Made by a program: the position numbers and the translations under genes. A DNA stretch of 64,000 bases from assembly GCA_937997955.1 (NCBI GenBank), contig CALLDR010000041.1, forward strand, positions 1 through 64,000, given 5' to 3'. This DNA comes from an uncultured Emergencia sp. Its GTDB lineage: Bacteria > Bacillota > Clostridia > Peptostreptococcales > Anaerovoracaceae. This document shows positions 1 through 7,760 of the stretch, piece by piece; position 1 is the stretch's first letter; each line of letters begins with the position of its first letter. The notes under the pieces were generated by a model that made no database searches, was not told the DNA's origin, and saw only the letters and a program-made list of their open reading frames with translations.

Positions 1-158
1 ATCACCTCGTTATACTCCGCAAGGATAGATTTATGGTACAGAGGAATCAGTTTTCCTTCCAACACTGCGCGAACGACCTTTATTGTAGCCGCTTCAGGAT
101 TTTTTGACAAAAAGGCTGAGATGATGACATTCGTATCAATTACCGCATAGCATTTCAT
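1..158 (-). CDS. PIN-domain toxin, 3' part missing at the window edge
   Basis: The reading frame starts with ATG at 158 and runs off the left edge, so only about 52 N-terminal residues are present. They begin MKCYAVIDTNVIISAF, the first PIN-domain beta strand with the metal-binding Asp of the VIDTN motif. Proteins of this kind are Mg-dependent ribonucleases that act as type II toxins. The start codon lies one base after the stop codon of the RelB-like antitoxin, and the antitoxin's last codons (GGAAAGCAGGAG) supply the ribosome binding site, so the two are translationally coupled. The family (VapC or the broader PIN_3 group) cannot be settled without the C-terminus. Confidence 0.8.
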   Translation of the reverse strand, partial: MKCYAVIDTNVIISAFLSKNPEAATIKVVRAVLEGKLIPLYHKSILAEYNEV

Positions 159-159
159 T

Positions 160-459
160 CTACTCCTGCTTTCCCTTTCCTCTTACCGCAGAAATTTCCT
201 CGTTAATCTCATCTAAAGACATCTCCGGAACACGCGAAGCCTGTCTGCGAAGCTCTTCAAATGCTTCAAGAGCCTCAGATCTCGTTATTACAGACTCCGG
301 AAGTCTTGATTCAAAAGGCAGGCCCCTGACCATTTTGCTTCTTCGCATAAACATCCTCAGCGCCGTAGGAAGATCCATCCCCAGCGCCTCGTATATTTCC
401 GTCACATCTTTTTTCAACTCATTATCAACACGAAATTGTACCAGCGTCTGATTCGTCAT
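160..459 (-). CDS. RelB/DinJ-family antitoxin
   Basis: This 99-residue protein has the ribbon-helix-helix start of RelB/DinJ antitoxins: a short beta strand (TLVQFRVDNELK) followed by two helices with the ALGMDLPTALRMFMRR pattern. The acidic C-terminal half (SLDEINEEISAV) is the likely toxin-neutralising segment. The RHH dimer normally binds its own promoter and represses the operon. RelB-type antitoxins usually pair with RelE folds, so pairing with a PIN toxin is a mixed combination, although such hybrids are known. The antitoxin-first order and one-base gap to the toxin are typical of type II modules. Confidence 0.85.
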   Translation of the reverse strand: MTNQTLVQFRVDNELKKDVTEIYEALGMDLPTALRMFMRRSKMVRGLPFESRLPESVITRSEALEAFEELRRQASRVPEMSLDEINEEISAVRGKGKQE

Positions 460-524
460 ACAGCATCCCCTCCCGTCTTCTTTTCAACTACATTTCACAT
501 ACTTTCGTATTTCTTTCTATGTAC

Positions 525-553
525 ATTATATGTTTTTTACGAAGAAAAATCAA
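525..553 (-). promoter_or_regulatory. Promoter of the toxin-antitoxin pair
   Basis: Read leftward there is TTGATT, a 17-base spacer and TATAAT. The -35 box lies inside the last codons of the upstream MFS gene, so the module carries its own promoter although it follows that gene closely. Confidence 0.65.
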
Positions 554-1961
554 CCTCATTTACTTCCTTCAGCAAAAACGAAACGATCAAAGGCGCCACG
601 GAGATGACCGCCACGATACACAGCGCTGTTCCCATGCCGCTGGCGTCGGCCGCCCTTCCCAGCACAGGAGTCATAACAGCCCCGACGCTGCTGGACAGTC
701 CCAGTGTAACGCCGGAAGCGAATCCAGTGTGATGGGGCAGGTACTTCTGACCTAGAACGACAATCGGACTGTACGAAATGCTCAGTCCGGCGCTGAGCGG
801 CAGAAGCAGAACTGCCGCCGCGACGACGCTGTGCGTAAAAGAAAACAGGAATAACGCCGGCGTCAGCATCGCCAGGCTCCATTTGGTCATAGACCGGTAG
901 CCGTATCTGTCCGCCAAATGGCCTCCCACCAGAGTCAGCAAAGCAGTAAGCGCGTAGAAGATGCTGAGCGCAGCATTTCCCACCGTCTCCGATTGCCCCA
1001 GCTCCTCGATCCAGTACAGGGACATAAAGGTATTCAGGCTGCCGGCAACGATGGATCTTCCGAAGATGACCACAGTCAAAAGCCAGAAGGCCGACCACTG
1101 ATCCCGTCCGGCCGCCTTATCCGCGCGCGCCGGTTTCTCTTCGATGGTCGTCCGTTTTCCTTCGGCACCCATCTGCTTTTCCTCGATGGCCATCTGTTTC
1201 CTTTCGGAGCCCATCAGTTTCTCTTCGATGACCGTCAGTTTCTCCTCGATGACCGTCTGTTTCCTTTCGGAGCCCGTCAGTGTTTTCCCATCGTCCTGGC
1301 CGGTCTCACCGCTGCCTTCGCCGTCACGCAAGCCTTCGCGGTCAGGCAATCCCTCGCGGTCAGGCAGGCCCTCGCTTCCAGACATTCTGTCCTCGTCCGG
1401 TACCGGCCTCATCAGCGCCCGGCCCTTTCCACAGAAGAGCAGGATAGAAACGGCCGGCGGAATCAGCAGCAGCAGGGTCCCCTTGAGGCCGAGGGCTTTG
1501 ACACACGCGGTCACCGCCACAGGCCCCAGGGAAACGCCCAGGTTTCCGCCAAAGGAGAAAATGCTGACGTCGTTCCCCTCTTCCCCGCGAACCGTGATTT
1601 GATTCAAAAGCTTCATGGCCTGCGGGTGGAACATGGCGATTCCCGTACCGCTGACCATGGCGGCAGCGCACATCATGACAAAGCTGTCGGTGACGCCGAC
1701 CAAAGCCATACCAGCTCCCGACATGACGATACCGATCAGCATCATGGCAGGCATATTCCTACGGTCGGCCAGTCCTCCGAAAACCAGCTGCACCGCGGAG
1801 CCTACCAGATTTGACGCCATGACCAGAAGGGCCGCCGTCCCGTAATCATAGTGATATGCCGCGATCAAAAACGGCAGGAGGGCCGCCAGACATCCCGCGT
1901 TGATATCCGCGCAAAAGTGTCCCACGGACAAAAGAACACTGTATTTTTTCTTTTCTATCAA
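537..1961 (-). CDS. MFS efflux transporter with repeat-filled central loop
   Basis: The 474-residue protein has two six-helix halves typical of the major facilitator superfamily. Its N-terminus (SVGHFCADINAGCLAALLPF) and the FHPQAMKLLNQ segment near residue 111 resemble the fosmidomycin-resistance (Fsr) type of drug exporter. Helices cover roughly residues 8-180 and 290-465. Between the halves, where most MFS proteins have a short charged loop, lies a hydrophilic stretch of about 100 residues built from short repeats (residues 196-276). Substrate is unknown. It is transcribed alone, leftward, away from the glycyl-radical genes. Confidence 0.8.
   Translation of the reverse strand: MIEKKKYSVLLSVGHFCADINAGCLAALLPFLIAAYHYDYGTAALLVMASNLVGSAVQLVFGGLADRRNMPAMMLIGIVMSGAGMALVGVTDSFVMMCAAAMVSGTGIAMFHPQAMKLLNQITVRGEEGNDVSIFSFGGNLGVSLGPVAVTACVKALGLKGTLLLLIPPAVSILLFCGKGRALMRPVPDEDRMSGSEGLPDREGLPDREGLRDGEGSGETGQDDGKTLTGSERKQTVIEEKLTVIEEKLMGSERKQMAIEEKQMGAEGKRTTIEEKPARADKAAGRDQWSAFWLLTVVIFGRSIVAGSLNTFMSLYWIEELGQSETVGNAALSIFYALTALLTLVGGHLADRYGYRSMTKWSLAMLTPALFLFSFTHSVVAAAVLLLPLSAGLSISYSPIVVLGQKYLPHHTGFASGVTLGLSSSVGAVMTPVLGRAADASGMGTALCIVAVISVAPLIVSFLLKEVNEVDFSS
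1134..1376 (-). repeat. In-frame tandem repeats in the MFS central loop
   Basis: Two repeat families are visible in the protein: three GLPDRE/GLRDGE hexapeptides (residues 198-215), then about five copies of an ERKQ-x-x-IEEK-type unit (residues 231-276). The DNA copies are only slightly diverged. All copies keep the frame, and the encoded peptide is charged and probably disordered or coiled coil. Confidence 0.8.
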
Positions 1962-2110
1962 AGGGTTTTATCCATCCTTTCTCAATCTCAGTTCCCCGCG
2001 CCGCGCCGGACGCGCTGCATAATATGATACTACAAATCAAAGGAAAAGTACAGCCGTACCCGCCCATTCCAGCGAAAAATTCCCTTCCAGACCTCTTCAG
2101 AGAATCGAAA

Positions 2111-2138
2111 ACAGCGCCGGATGCTGGTTCGACGCTGT
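2111..2138 (-). terminator. Probable terminator after activase 1
   Basis: Nine-base arms (ACAGCGCCG and CGACGCTGT, one mismatch) flank a ten-base loop. On the minus strand the hairpin is followed by TTTTCGATT. It lies about 50 bases past the activase stop codon and before the MFS gene. Confidence 0.5.
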
Positions 2139-2186
2139 CTTCCGATCATATTTGAGAGTAACTTATTTGAAAGCAAATTTTCTCTT

Positions 2187-3110
2187 TTAAAGGGATTTCA
2201 TAATGCTGACAGGAATCCCGCGGTCTCCAATGACGCCGCGCATCTCGTCAGCCAGGGCTTCCATGTGCTCCTGCTCCGGTTTGTGAACATCGGAGAGTTC
2301 GTAGCTGCGGCCCAGCTGGCCGTATTTGACCTCTCCCAGGTTGTGATACGGCAGCAGTTCGATGGACGCCGCGCCTGCTTCTGCCGCGTAAGCCGCGGTT
2401 TCCCTGATATTTTCCACACTGTCGTTGATTCCGGGTATGACCGGAATGCGAACGATAATGTTCCTATGCTGTTTTCCGATCACCGCCAGGTTCTCCAGGA
2501 TCTTTTTGTTGGATACTCCCGTGACCCTGCGGTGCTCGTCATCATCCATGTGCTTCACGTCATAGTGAATCAGATCCAGGTACGGCAGAGCTTTTAAAAA
2601 GGTCTCCGTATCGGTCAGTCCGGTGGTCTCAATGGCCGTATGGACGCCGCCTTCCCTGCAGCGCTTCAGCAGGCGGATCAGAAACTCTGACTGCATGAAC
2701 GGCTCCCCGCCGGAGAAGGTCACGCCCCCTCCGGAAGAATCGTAAAAAGGCTTGTCCTTCAGGATTTCCTGATACAGCTCTTCCTCGTCATATTCCTGCC
2801 CGATCAGCTTCTTGGCATTGGTGCAGCATTCATCGACACAGGTCATGCACAGGTCGCACTGAGACCGGTCCGTAATTTCAAAAGCGCCGCCTTTTTCAAT
2901 GATCTGCTTGGGACAGACTTCCGCACAGTAGCCGCATTTGATGCACCGATTTTCAAAACAGGCGATCTCTAACGCCTGCCTCTGGCTCTCCGGATTGGAG
3001 CACCAGAGGCAGTTTAATGGACAACCTTTGAAGAATACAGTTGTACGGATTCCCGGACCGTCATGAATGGACATTTTTTGAATGTTAAATACAGTTCCTT
3101 TTGCCATCAT
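2187..3110 (-). CDS. Glycyl-radical enzyme activase 1 (radical SAM)
   Basis: This 307-residue radical SAM protein should install the glycyl radical on GRE1, encoded directly upstream. Near residue 30 it has GCPLNCLWC, the CX3CX2C site for the SAM-binding 4Fe-4S cluster. Two ferredoxin-like cysteine groups follow (CIKCGYCAEVCP and CDLCMTCVDECC), as in activases of PFL-like eliminases rather than the short PflA. GGVTFSGGEP is the SAM-binding glycine motif. The reading frame is open further upstream, but the first convincing start is the ATG pair at 3110/3107, downstream of GGGTGG. The gene begins 13 bases after the GRE1 stop codon. Confidence 0.92.
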   Translation of the reverse strand: MMAKGTVFNIQKMSIHDGPGIRTTVFFKGCPLNCLWCSNPESQRQALEIACFENRCIKCGYCAEVCPKQIIEKGGAFEITDRSQCDLCMTCVDECCTNAKKLIGQEYDEEELYQEILKDKPFYDSSGGGVTFSGGEPFMQSEFLIRLLKRCREGGVHTAIETTGLTDTETFLKALPYLDLIHYDVKHMDDDEHRRVTGVSNKKILENLAVIGKQHRNIIVRIPVIPGINDSVENIRETAAYAAEAGAASIELLPYHNLGEVKYGQLGRSYELSDVHKPEQEHMEALADEMRGVIGDRGIPVSIMKSL

Positions 3111-3123
3111 GGATCCACCCGGT

Positions 3124-5499
3124 TTAGCAGCAGCCGCAGCGTACGTTGGTGTGCGCGGTTCTGCCGATGATATTATTCTGAACTTCCTTGTCCAATTCAA
3201 CGAAGTAAGCGGAGTATCCGGCAACTCTTACCAGCAGGTTCTTGTAATCCTGCGGCTTTTCCTGCGCATCGATCAGGGTTTCCGCGTCGACCACGTTGAT
3301 CTGGATGTGTTCGCCGTTCATGTCGAAGTAGGACTGGATCACGTTTCTCAGGATTTCCTTGCCTTCCTCGCCCTGTACGATGTTCGGATCAAACTTGATG
3401 TTGAACAGAGCGCCGTTGTTGCAGTCACACTGGTCGATGGAGGCGACGGATTTAATGGTAGCTGTCGGGCTGGTCACGTCACGGCCTACCATTGGGGAGG
3501 CGTTGTCGGAAACCGGTTCCCCTGCCAGACGTCCATCCGGCGTAGCGCCGATGGTCTTGCCCTGCAGTACGTTGAAGGAGGTGGACAGGATGCAGTTTTC
3601 ATAGGTGCCGCCTCTGCTGTCTCTGTATTTTACCATCTCGGCATTGTAAGCGCGGATCATGCGGTTCGCGTAGCCGTCCACTCTTTCTCTGTCGTTGCCG
3701 TATTTGTCAACCTTGTTCAGGATAATGTTCCGCAGTCTTTCGTTGCCTTCATAGTTGTTCAGCAGAATCTCGTTGAACGCCTTGATATCCATCATCTTCT
3801 CCTGGAATACCACATAATCGATGGCTTCCAGGCAGTCAGCGCCGTTGGCCATGGCGACCAGGAACACGCCGGAGGAATTGTACAGGGCGCCGCCCTCTTC
3901 CAGGGATTTGCCCCGTCCGATACAGTCAGTAACCAAAGCGGAAGCGTATCCCTTTGGTACGTACAGCGCGTGCATCGCGCAGACCTTGGTGTAAGCCTCG
4001 CACATAACCTTGACGAAGTGAACGATCTGCTTATGGAGCGCGTCCTCAAAGTCCTTGATGCTGGTGAAGGTGGACGGATCTCCTGTCTTCAGACCCATCT
4101 CGCATTTAGCAACCGGATCCCAGCCGTTGTTCAACACCAGCTCAATGCATTTTGCCGCATTGACATAGCCTACGTTCGGACGGCCGTCAGACTTTCCCTG
4201 AACATATGGCTCTACGCATCCGTGTACGGTCCAGTCTCTGGAATCCTCCACAGTAGCGCCTTTGTTGATCAAAAGGTTGCTGACCAGGTTGTCGTTGTAG
4301 AAGGCCGGAATCGCGTAGCCCTTCTGTACCATGCCCAGAGCCACATCCATCAGCTCCTTCGGCGTATTGTCATTGACCTGCATCGCCATGGTCGGCTGTA
4401 CGGTCTTGACCAGGTCCCATGCCTTAAATACGGCAAAGGTCAGCTCGTTGGTGGCGTCTTTTCCGTCGCGGGTCAGTCCGCCGATGGCCATCTGCTGCCA
4501 CATCGGATATGCCGCAAAGGCCAGGGAGTCAAAGCTGTCGCGCAGCTTCAGGATCTCTGTGCACTTGATATAGAATGCTGCCAGCAGTTCCTCCGCGTCT
4601 TCCGCAGGGAAATCGCCTTCCAGCACGGATTTCTTGTAATATGGATACAGGTTCTGGTCCAGTCTGCCGACGGCGATGGAATGTCCGTTATCCTCGATCT
4701 GGATGGTCAGCTGGATGAACCATACGAACTGCAGGGCTTCCCAGAAGTCTCTCGGCTCGTTTTCCGGTACGTTGGAGCAGACGTCCGCGATCTTCAGCAG
4801 CTCTGCCCTTCTCGTCGGATCTGTCTCTGCTTCCGCCAGCTTTGCGGCGTGGTCGGAGAATTTGTGGGCGAATCTGATGACGGCTTCACAGGAGATGATG
4901 TTGGAGTTCCAGAAGTCCACCTTTCTCATGTCCTCCGGTGTCTGTACCGTCGTCTTGGCGATCATTTCCTTTGCGGAATTGATGACGCCCCGCAGGCCCA
5001 TCGGCAGGATCTTCGGATAGTCTGGAGAGATGTGTCCCATACCGGTGGTTCTGGCGCCTACGGACAGCACGCCGCAGTCCTGGGCTCTGAGGACGTACTC
5101 GTCTAATACCGCTGTGGACTGCACATCAAAGGTGTTCTCGCCCCAGCTTTCCAGGATAGGGATCAGTTCCGCCTTTGTCTCGGCCGGTACGACGATCGGG
5201 TCAGTGCCGCGTACAGGGAACATGTCGATCTCGTCGATAACCCACTTGGCGCCGAATTCAGGAAATACAGGAACGCCTCTGACTCTGGTGGTCTGGCTGC
5301 CGACGATCAGCTCGCCGTCCTGCATATTCGGCTCCATATTGTCGAGAATGTATTCAAAAGCTTTCGCTCTGCGCATCACAGGCGTATAATCTGAGAACTT
5401 CTCATAAGCTTCTGTTACAAGTCTTGCCCGCTCCACATCTAACTGCGGTTTAGAGTTTTTCAGGCGGTCATTCATCATGTCGATTCTGTTTTTGTTCAT
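3124..5499 (-). CDS. Glycyl-radical enzyme 1 (PFL-like eliminase, GRE1)
   Basis: The 791-residue protein is a full-length PFL-like glycyl-radical enzyme. RVAGYSAYF carries the radical glycine at residue 761. The active-site loop reads HGCVEPY, with the thiyl cysteine at 428 and the catalytic glutamate at 430. The C-x-E motif marks 1,2-eliminases (choline lyase, glycerol, propanediol and hydroxyproline dehydratases, hydroxyproline C-N lyase) and excludes pyruvate formate-lyase, which has two adjacent cysteines. The motif is GCVEP, not the GCVETG I recall for the hydroxyproline dehydratase HypD. No microcompartment shell genes are near. The protein ends in an unusual CGCC. Substrate is not decided; amino-acid neighbours favour a hydroxyproline-like compound. 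Confidence 0.9.
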   Translation of the reverse strand: MNKNRIDMMNDRLKNSKPQLDVERARLVTEAYEKFSDYTPVMRRAKAFEYILDNMEPNMQDGELIVGSQTTRVRGVPVFPEFGAKWVIDEIDMFPVRGTDPIVVPAETKAELIPILESWGENTFDVQSTAVLDEYVLRAQDCGVLSVGARTTGMGHISPDYPKILPMGLRGVINSAKEMIAKTTVQTPEDMRKVDFWNSNIISCEAVIRFAHKFSDHAAKLAEAETDPTRRAELLKIADVCSNVPENEPRDFWEALQFVWFIQLTIQIEDNGHSIAVGRLDQNLYPYYKKSVLEGDFPAEDAEELLAAFYIKCTEILKLRDSFDSLAFAAYPMWQQMAIGGLTRDGKDATNELTFAVFKAWDLVKTVQPTMAMQVNDNTPKELMDVALGMVQKGYAIPAFYNDNLVSNLLINKGATVEDSRDWTVHGCVEPYVQGKSDGRPNVGYVNAAKCIELVLNNGWDPVAKCEMGLKTGDPSTFTSIKDFEDALHKQIVHFVKVMCEAYTKVCAMHALYVPKGYASALVTDCIGRGKSLEEGGALYNSSGVFLVAMANGADCLEAIDYVVFQEKMMDIKAFNEILLNNYEGNERLRNIILNKVDKYGNDRERVDGYANRMIRAYNAEMVKYRDSRGGTYENCILSTSFNVLQGKTIGATPDGRLAGEPVSDNASPMVGRDVTSPTATIKSVASIDQCDCNNGALFNIKFDPNIVQGEEGKEILRNVIQSYFDMNGEHIQINVVDAETLIDAQEKPQDYKNLLVRVAGYSAYFVELDKEVQNNIIGRTAHTNVRCGCC

Positions 5500-5599
5500 C
5501 TTTCTACTCCTTCTCTTCTTACTTGAATTACTGTCTGGTTCTAAAGCTGAACGTGCTTGAATTTTCTGACAAACTCAAGCGTGATTTTAAACATTAAAA

Positions 5600-5632
5600 A
5601 AGTATGATTTATCTGCTACATAAATCATACTT
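5600..5632 (-). terminator. Perfect 13-bp hairpin with T-run: LysR terminator overlapping the GRE1 core promoter
   Basis: Arms AAGTATGATTTAT and ATAAATCATACTT match perfectly around a seven-base loop and are followed on the minus strand by TTTTTT. It lies 100 bases after the LysR stop codon, so it can end that transcript. Its first arm contains TATGAT, the proposed -10 box of GRE1. A transcript starting near 5617 would begin in the loop and not form the hairpin. Confidence 0.7.
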
Positions 5633-5682
5633 CAAAACCCGCCCGAAAGGTAGCGGACAAACGTCAATCTCAGCTTGACAAA
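5624..5682 (-). promoter_or_regulatory. GRE1 promoter with upstream TTTGTCAAG activator site
   Basis: Read leftward: TTTGTCAAG (5682-5674), 11 bases, GTTTGTCCGC, TACCTT as -35 (5652-5647), a 17-base spacer and TATGAT as -10 (5629-5624). The same elements with the same spacing precede the GRE2 operon. The poor -35 box and a conserved site centred near -61 suggest a promoter that needs an activator. Confidence 0.65.
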
Positions 5683-5734
5683 CGGTACTACGCTTTTTGC
5701 CGCCGCGCCGCTGCCGCAGCCGGAAACCCCGTTC

Positions 5735-6610
5735 CTACAGCTCTTTGATACAGGAGATCAGCCGTTTCAGGGAAGGGGAAATATCCTCCTTGGACTTGAC
5801 GGCAAATCCGATGGTGCGGTTGATCTGCACGTCAATGGAGCGGCACTCCACATCAAAGAGAGACAGGGCGTACTCCGCGATCATCCGCGGCATCAGCGCC
5901 ACAAAGCCGTTCTGTTCTACCATGCGTATTACGGTAAAATCCGAGTTGGTGGTGTACCCTTCAAACTCCTTGACGTCGATGTACTGCAGGATCTGCACGA
6001 TATCCTGGTCCAGCCCTTTGTGCGACTTGAACAAAAGCACCTTTTCTTCAAACAAAGCTCTGACAGGAATCACCTCTGCGCGGCACAGGTGATGGCCTGC
6101 CGGAAGCAGGGCCACGTATTCGTCGTCCAGCTCCTTCAGCCACTGAAATTTGTGGTGGGGCTGACGGCTGAAAATGCCCATATCGATGATACCCCGGTTC
6201 AGCCACTGTTCCAGCTGATCCAGGCTGTGTTCCTCCAGAACCTCTACCTGGATGTGAGGATACCTCGCCTCAAATTTCCGCAGAATATCAGGGACCAGCA
6301 CAAAGCCCGTGGTGGGGAAGCACCCGATCCTGACCGTGCCCTTCTCGAGGCCGTTGATCAGCGCGATCTCCTCTTCCAGCTTTTCGTTCTCTTTGACGAT
6401 GGTCCGAATGATGGGCATCAGCTTTTCTCCTTCCGGCGTCAGCGTAATGCCTTTGTTGTTTCTTTTAATGATCTGGAAGCCCACTTCGGCCTCCATGCTG
6501 TTCAGCATTTTGGATATGCCCGAATGGGTGTATCCAAGGTCGTAGCTCACGTTGTTGATGTTTCCGCGGTCTACCACCTTCAGCAAGACTTCATACTTTT
6601 TTAAATCCAT
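5735..6610 (-). CDS. LysR-family regulator A
   Basis: This 291-residue protein has the N-terminal winged HTH of LysR regulators (DLKKYEVLLKVVDRGNINNV to about residue 60) and a LysR substrate-binding domain (about residues 90-290). The ATG at 6610 is chosen because GAAGGTGAAG precedes it and the alignment to the neighbouring paralogue begins there. It follows its paralogue by ten bases, so both are probably on one transcript ending at the hairpin near 5600. Position next to GRE1 suggests control of GRE1 and the linked operons in response to a substrate or intermediate. Confidence 0.88.
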   Translation of the reverse strand: MDLKKYEVLLKVVDRGNINNVSYDLGYTHSGISKMLNSMEAEVGFQIIKRNNKGITLTPEGEKLMPIIRTIVKENEKLEEEIALINGLEKGTVRIGCFPTTGFVLVPDILRKFEARYPHIQVEVLEEHSLDQLEQWLNRGIIDMGIFSRQPHHKFQWLKELDDEYVALLPAGHHLCRAEVIPVRALFEEKVLLFKSHKGLDQDIVQILQYIDVKEFEGYTTNSDFTVIRMVEQNGFVALMPRMIAEYALSLFDVECRSIDVQINRTIGFAVKSKEDISPSLKRLISCIKEL

Positions 6611-6620
6611 AGCTTCACCT

Positions 6621-7502
6621 TCAGAGTTCCACATCTTTCGCGTATTTCAGCAGCTGCCTGACCGCGGGGGAAACCCGTTTTACATCTCTTACAGCGAATC
6701 CGATCTCTCTGGTCACATCCACGTCGATGGGCCTGAAACCCACATCGAACAGGTCGATGACAGCCTTCGCGATCAGCTCCGGGATCAGGGCGACAAACCC
6801 CAGCCTCTCCGCCAGGCGGATCACGGTAAAGTCCGAATTGCTGGTGTACTTGGGAACCTTGTCATATCCCACGTACTGCATGACTCTTACCACGTCCTGA
6901 TCGATACCCTCATGGGATTTGAACAGAACCAGGTCCTCCTCAAAGAGCTGGTTGACCGGAACCTGTTCAACCTGGGCAAACCGGTGCTCCTTTGAAAACA
7001 GGGCCACATATCGGTCCTTCTTCACGCCGACCCAGTCGTAATTGTGGTAGGGCTGCTTGCTGAACAGGGCCACGTCTATGATGCCCTGGTTCAGCCACTG
7101 CTCCAGATTTTTAATGCTGTTTTCTTCGATCACCTCAATGGCGATATTGGGATGATTTTTCTTAAAAATGGCGATCAGAGAGGAGATCCACGTAAAAGAT
7201 ATGGTCGGAAATCCTCCGATCCGGATTTTGCCGCTTTCGACGCCCCGGATCAGTGAAAACTCTTCCTCTATCACTTCTTTGTAGTTGATCAGCTGCCTGA
7301 TCAAAGGCAGAACCTTCTCTCCATCAGAAGTCAGGGTGATGCCTTTGTTGGTTCTGTTGATCAGAGGAATATCGATCTCTTCCTCCATGCTCTTCATCAT
7401 TTTGGAAATGCCTGAAAGGGAGTAGCCCAGGTCTTCACATACCTTGCTGTAGCTGCCCCGTTCCACGATGTCCAGAAACACTTCATATTTGACTAAATCC
7501 AT
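6621..7502 (-). CDS. LysR-family regulator B, paralogue of A
   Basis: A 293-residue LysR protein clearly related to its downstream neighbour along the whole length. Shared stretches include SGISKM, NKGITLT, EQWLNQGIID/EQWLNRGIID and TSNSDFTVIR. The HTH covers about residues 1-62 and the ligand-binding domain about 88-290. The ATG at 7502 follows GGGGGC. The two genes look like a tandem duplication whose ligand domains then diverged, which would allow two ligands or a heteromeric regulator. It is first in the two-gene unit. Confidence 0.88.
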   Translation of the reverse strand: MDLVKYEVFLDIVERGSYSKVCEDLGYSLSGISKMMKSMEEEIDIPLINRTNKGITLTSDGEKVLPLIRQLINYKEVIEEEFSLIRGVESGKIRIGGFPTISFTWISSLIAIFKKNHPNIAIEVIEENSIKNLEQWLNQGIIDVALFSKQPYHNYDWVGVKKDRYVALFSKEHRFAQVEQVPVNQLFEEDLVLFKSHEGIDQDVVRVMQYVGYDKVPKYTSNSDFTVIRLAERLGFVALIPELIAKAVIDLFDVGFRPIDVDVTREIGFAVRDVKRVSPAVRQLLKYAKDVEL

Positions 7503-7541
7503 AAGCACGCCCCCTTCTCATATCAACGCAATTTCTAATTT

Positions 7542-7570
7542 ATTATACAAAATTCTGAAAAAGAATTCAA
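7542..7570 (-). promoter_or_regulatory. Promoter of the LysR pair
   Basis: Read leftward: TTGAAT (7570-7565), a 17-base spacer and TATAAT (7547-7542). The start site would lie about 40 bases before the LysR B start codon. Confidence 0.6.
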
Positions 7571-7699
7571 CGAAAACCCGGTGTCTCCCGCGTTCCTGCC
7601 AAAAGCTGTATGCCTGAAGCATGAGCTGAAGCAGAATCCAGCGCGCGGCCCGAAACCATGATTTAAAAGCGGTTCCCAAAAGGATCTGAAATAGCAAAC

Positions 7700-7724
7700 G
7701 GGAGCAGAAGTATCTTCCGCTCCC
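7700..7724 (-). terminator. Terminator after NhaC antiporter 1
   Basis: Eleven-base arms (GGGAGCAGAAG and CTTCCGCTCCC, one G-T pair on the RNA) flank a three-base loop, followed on the minus strand by GTTTGCTATTT. The rest of the interval to the LysR promoter shows nothing recognisable. Confidence 0.6.
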
Positions 7725-7760
7725 TCAGTTGTTATACAGAATCTTTAACGAGTTGCTTCA

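Noticed and set aside
3082..5106. A 674-codon rightward reading frame opposite GRE1
   Set aside because: It is antisense to a full-length glycyl-radical enzyme with intact motifs, has no recognisable domain or ribosome site, and follows from the codon bias of the gene on the other strand. Similar antisense frames elsewhere were left out for the same reason.
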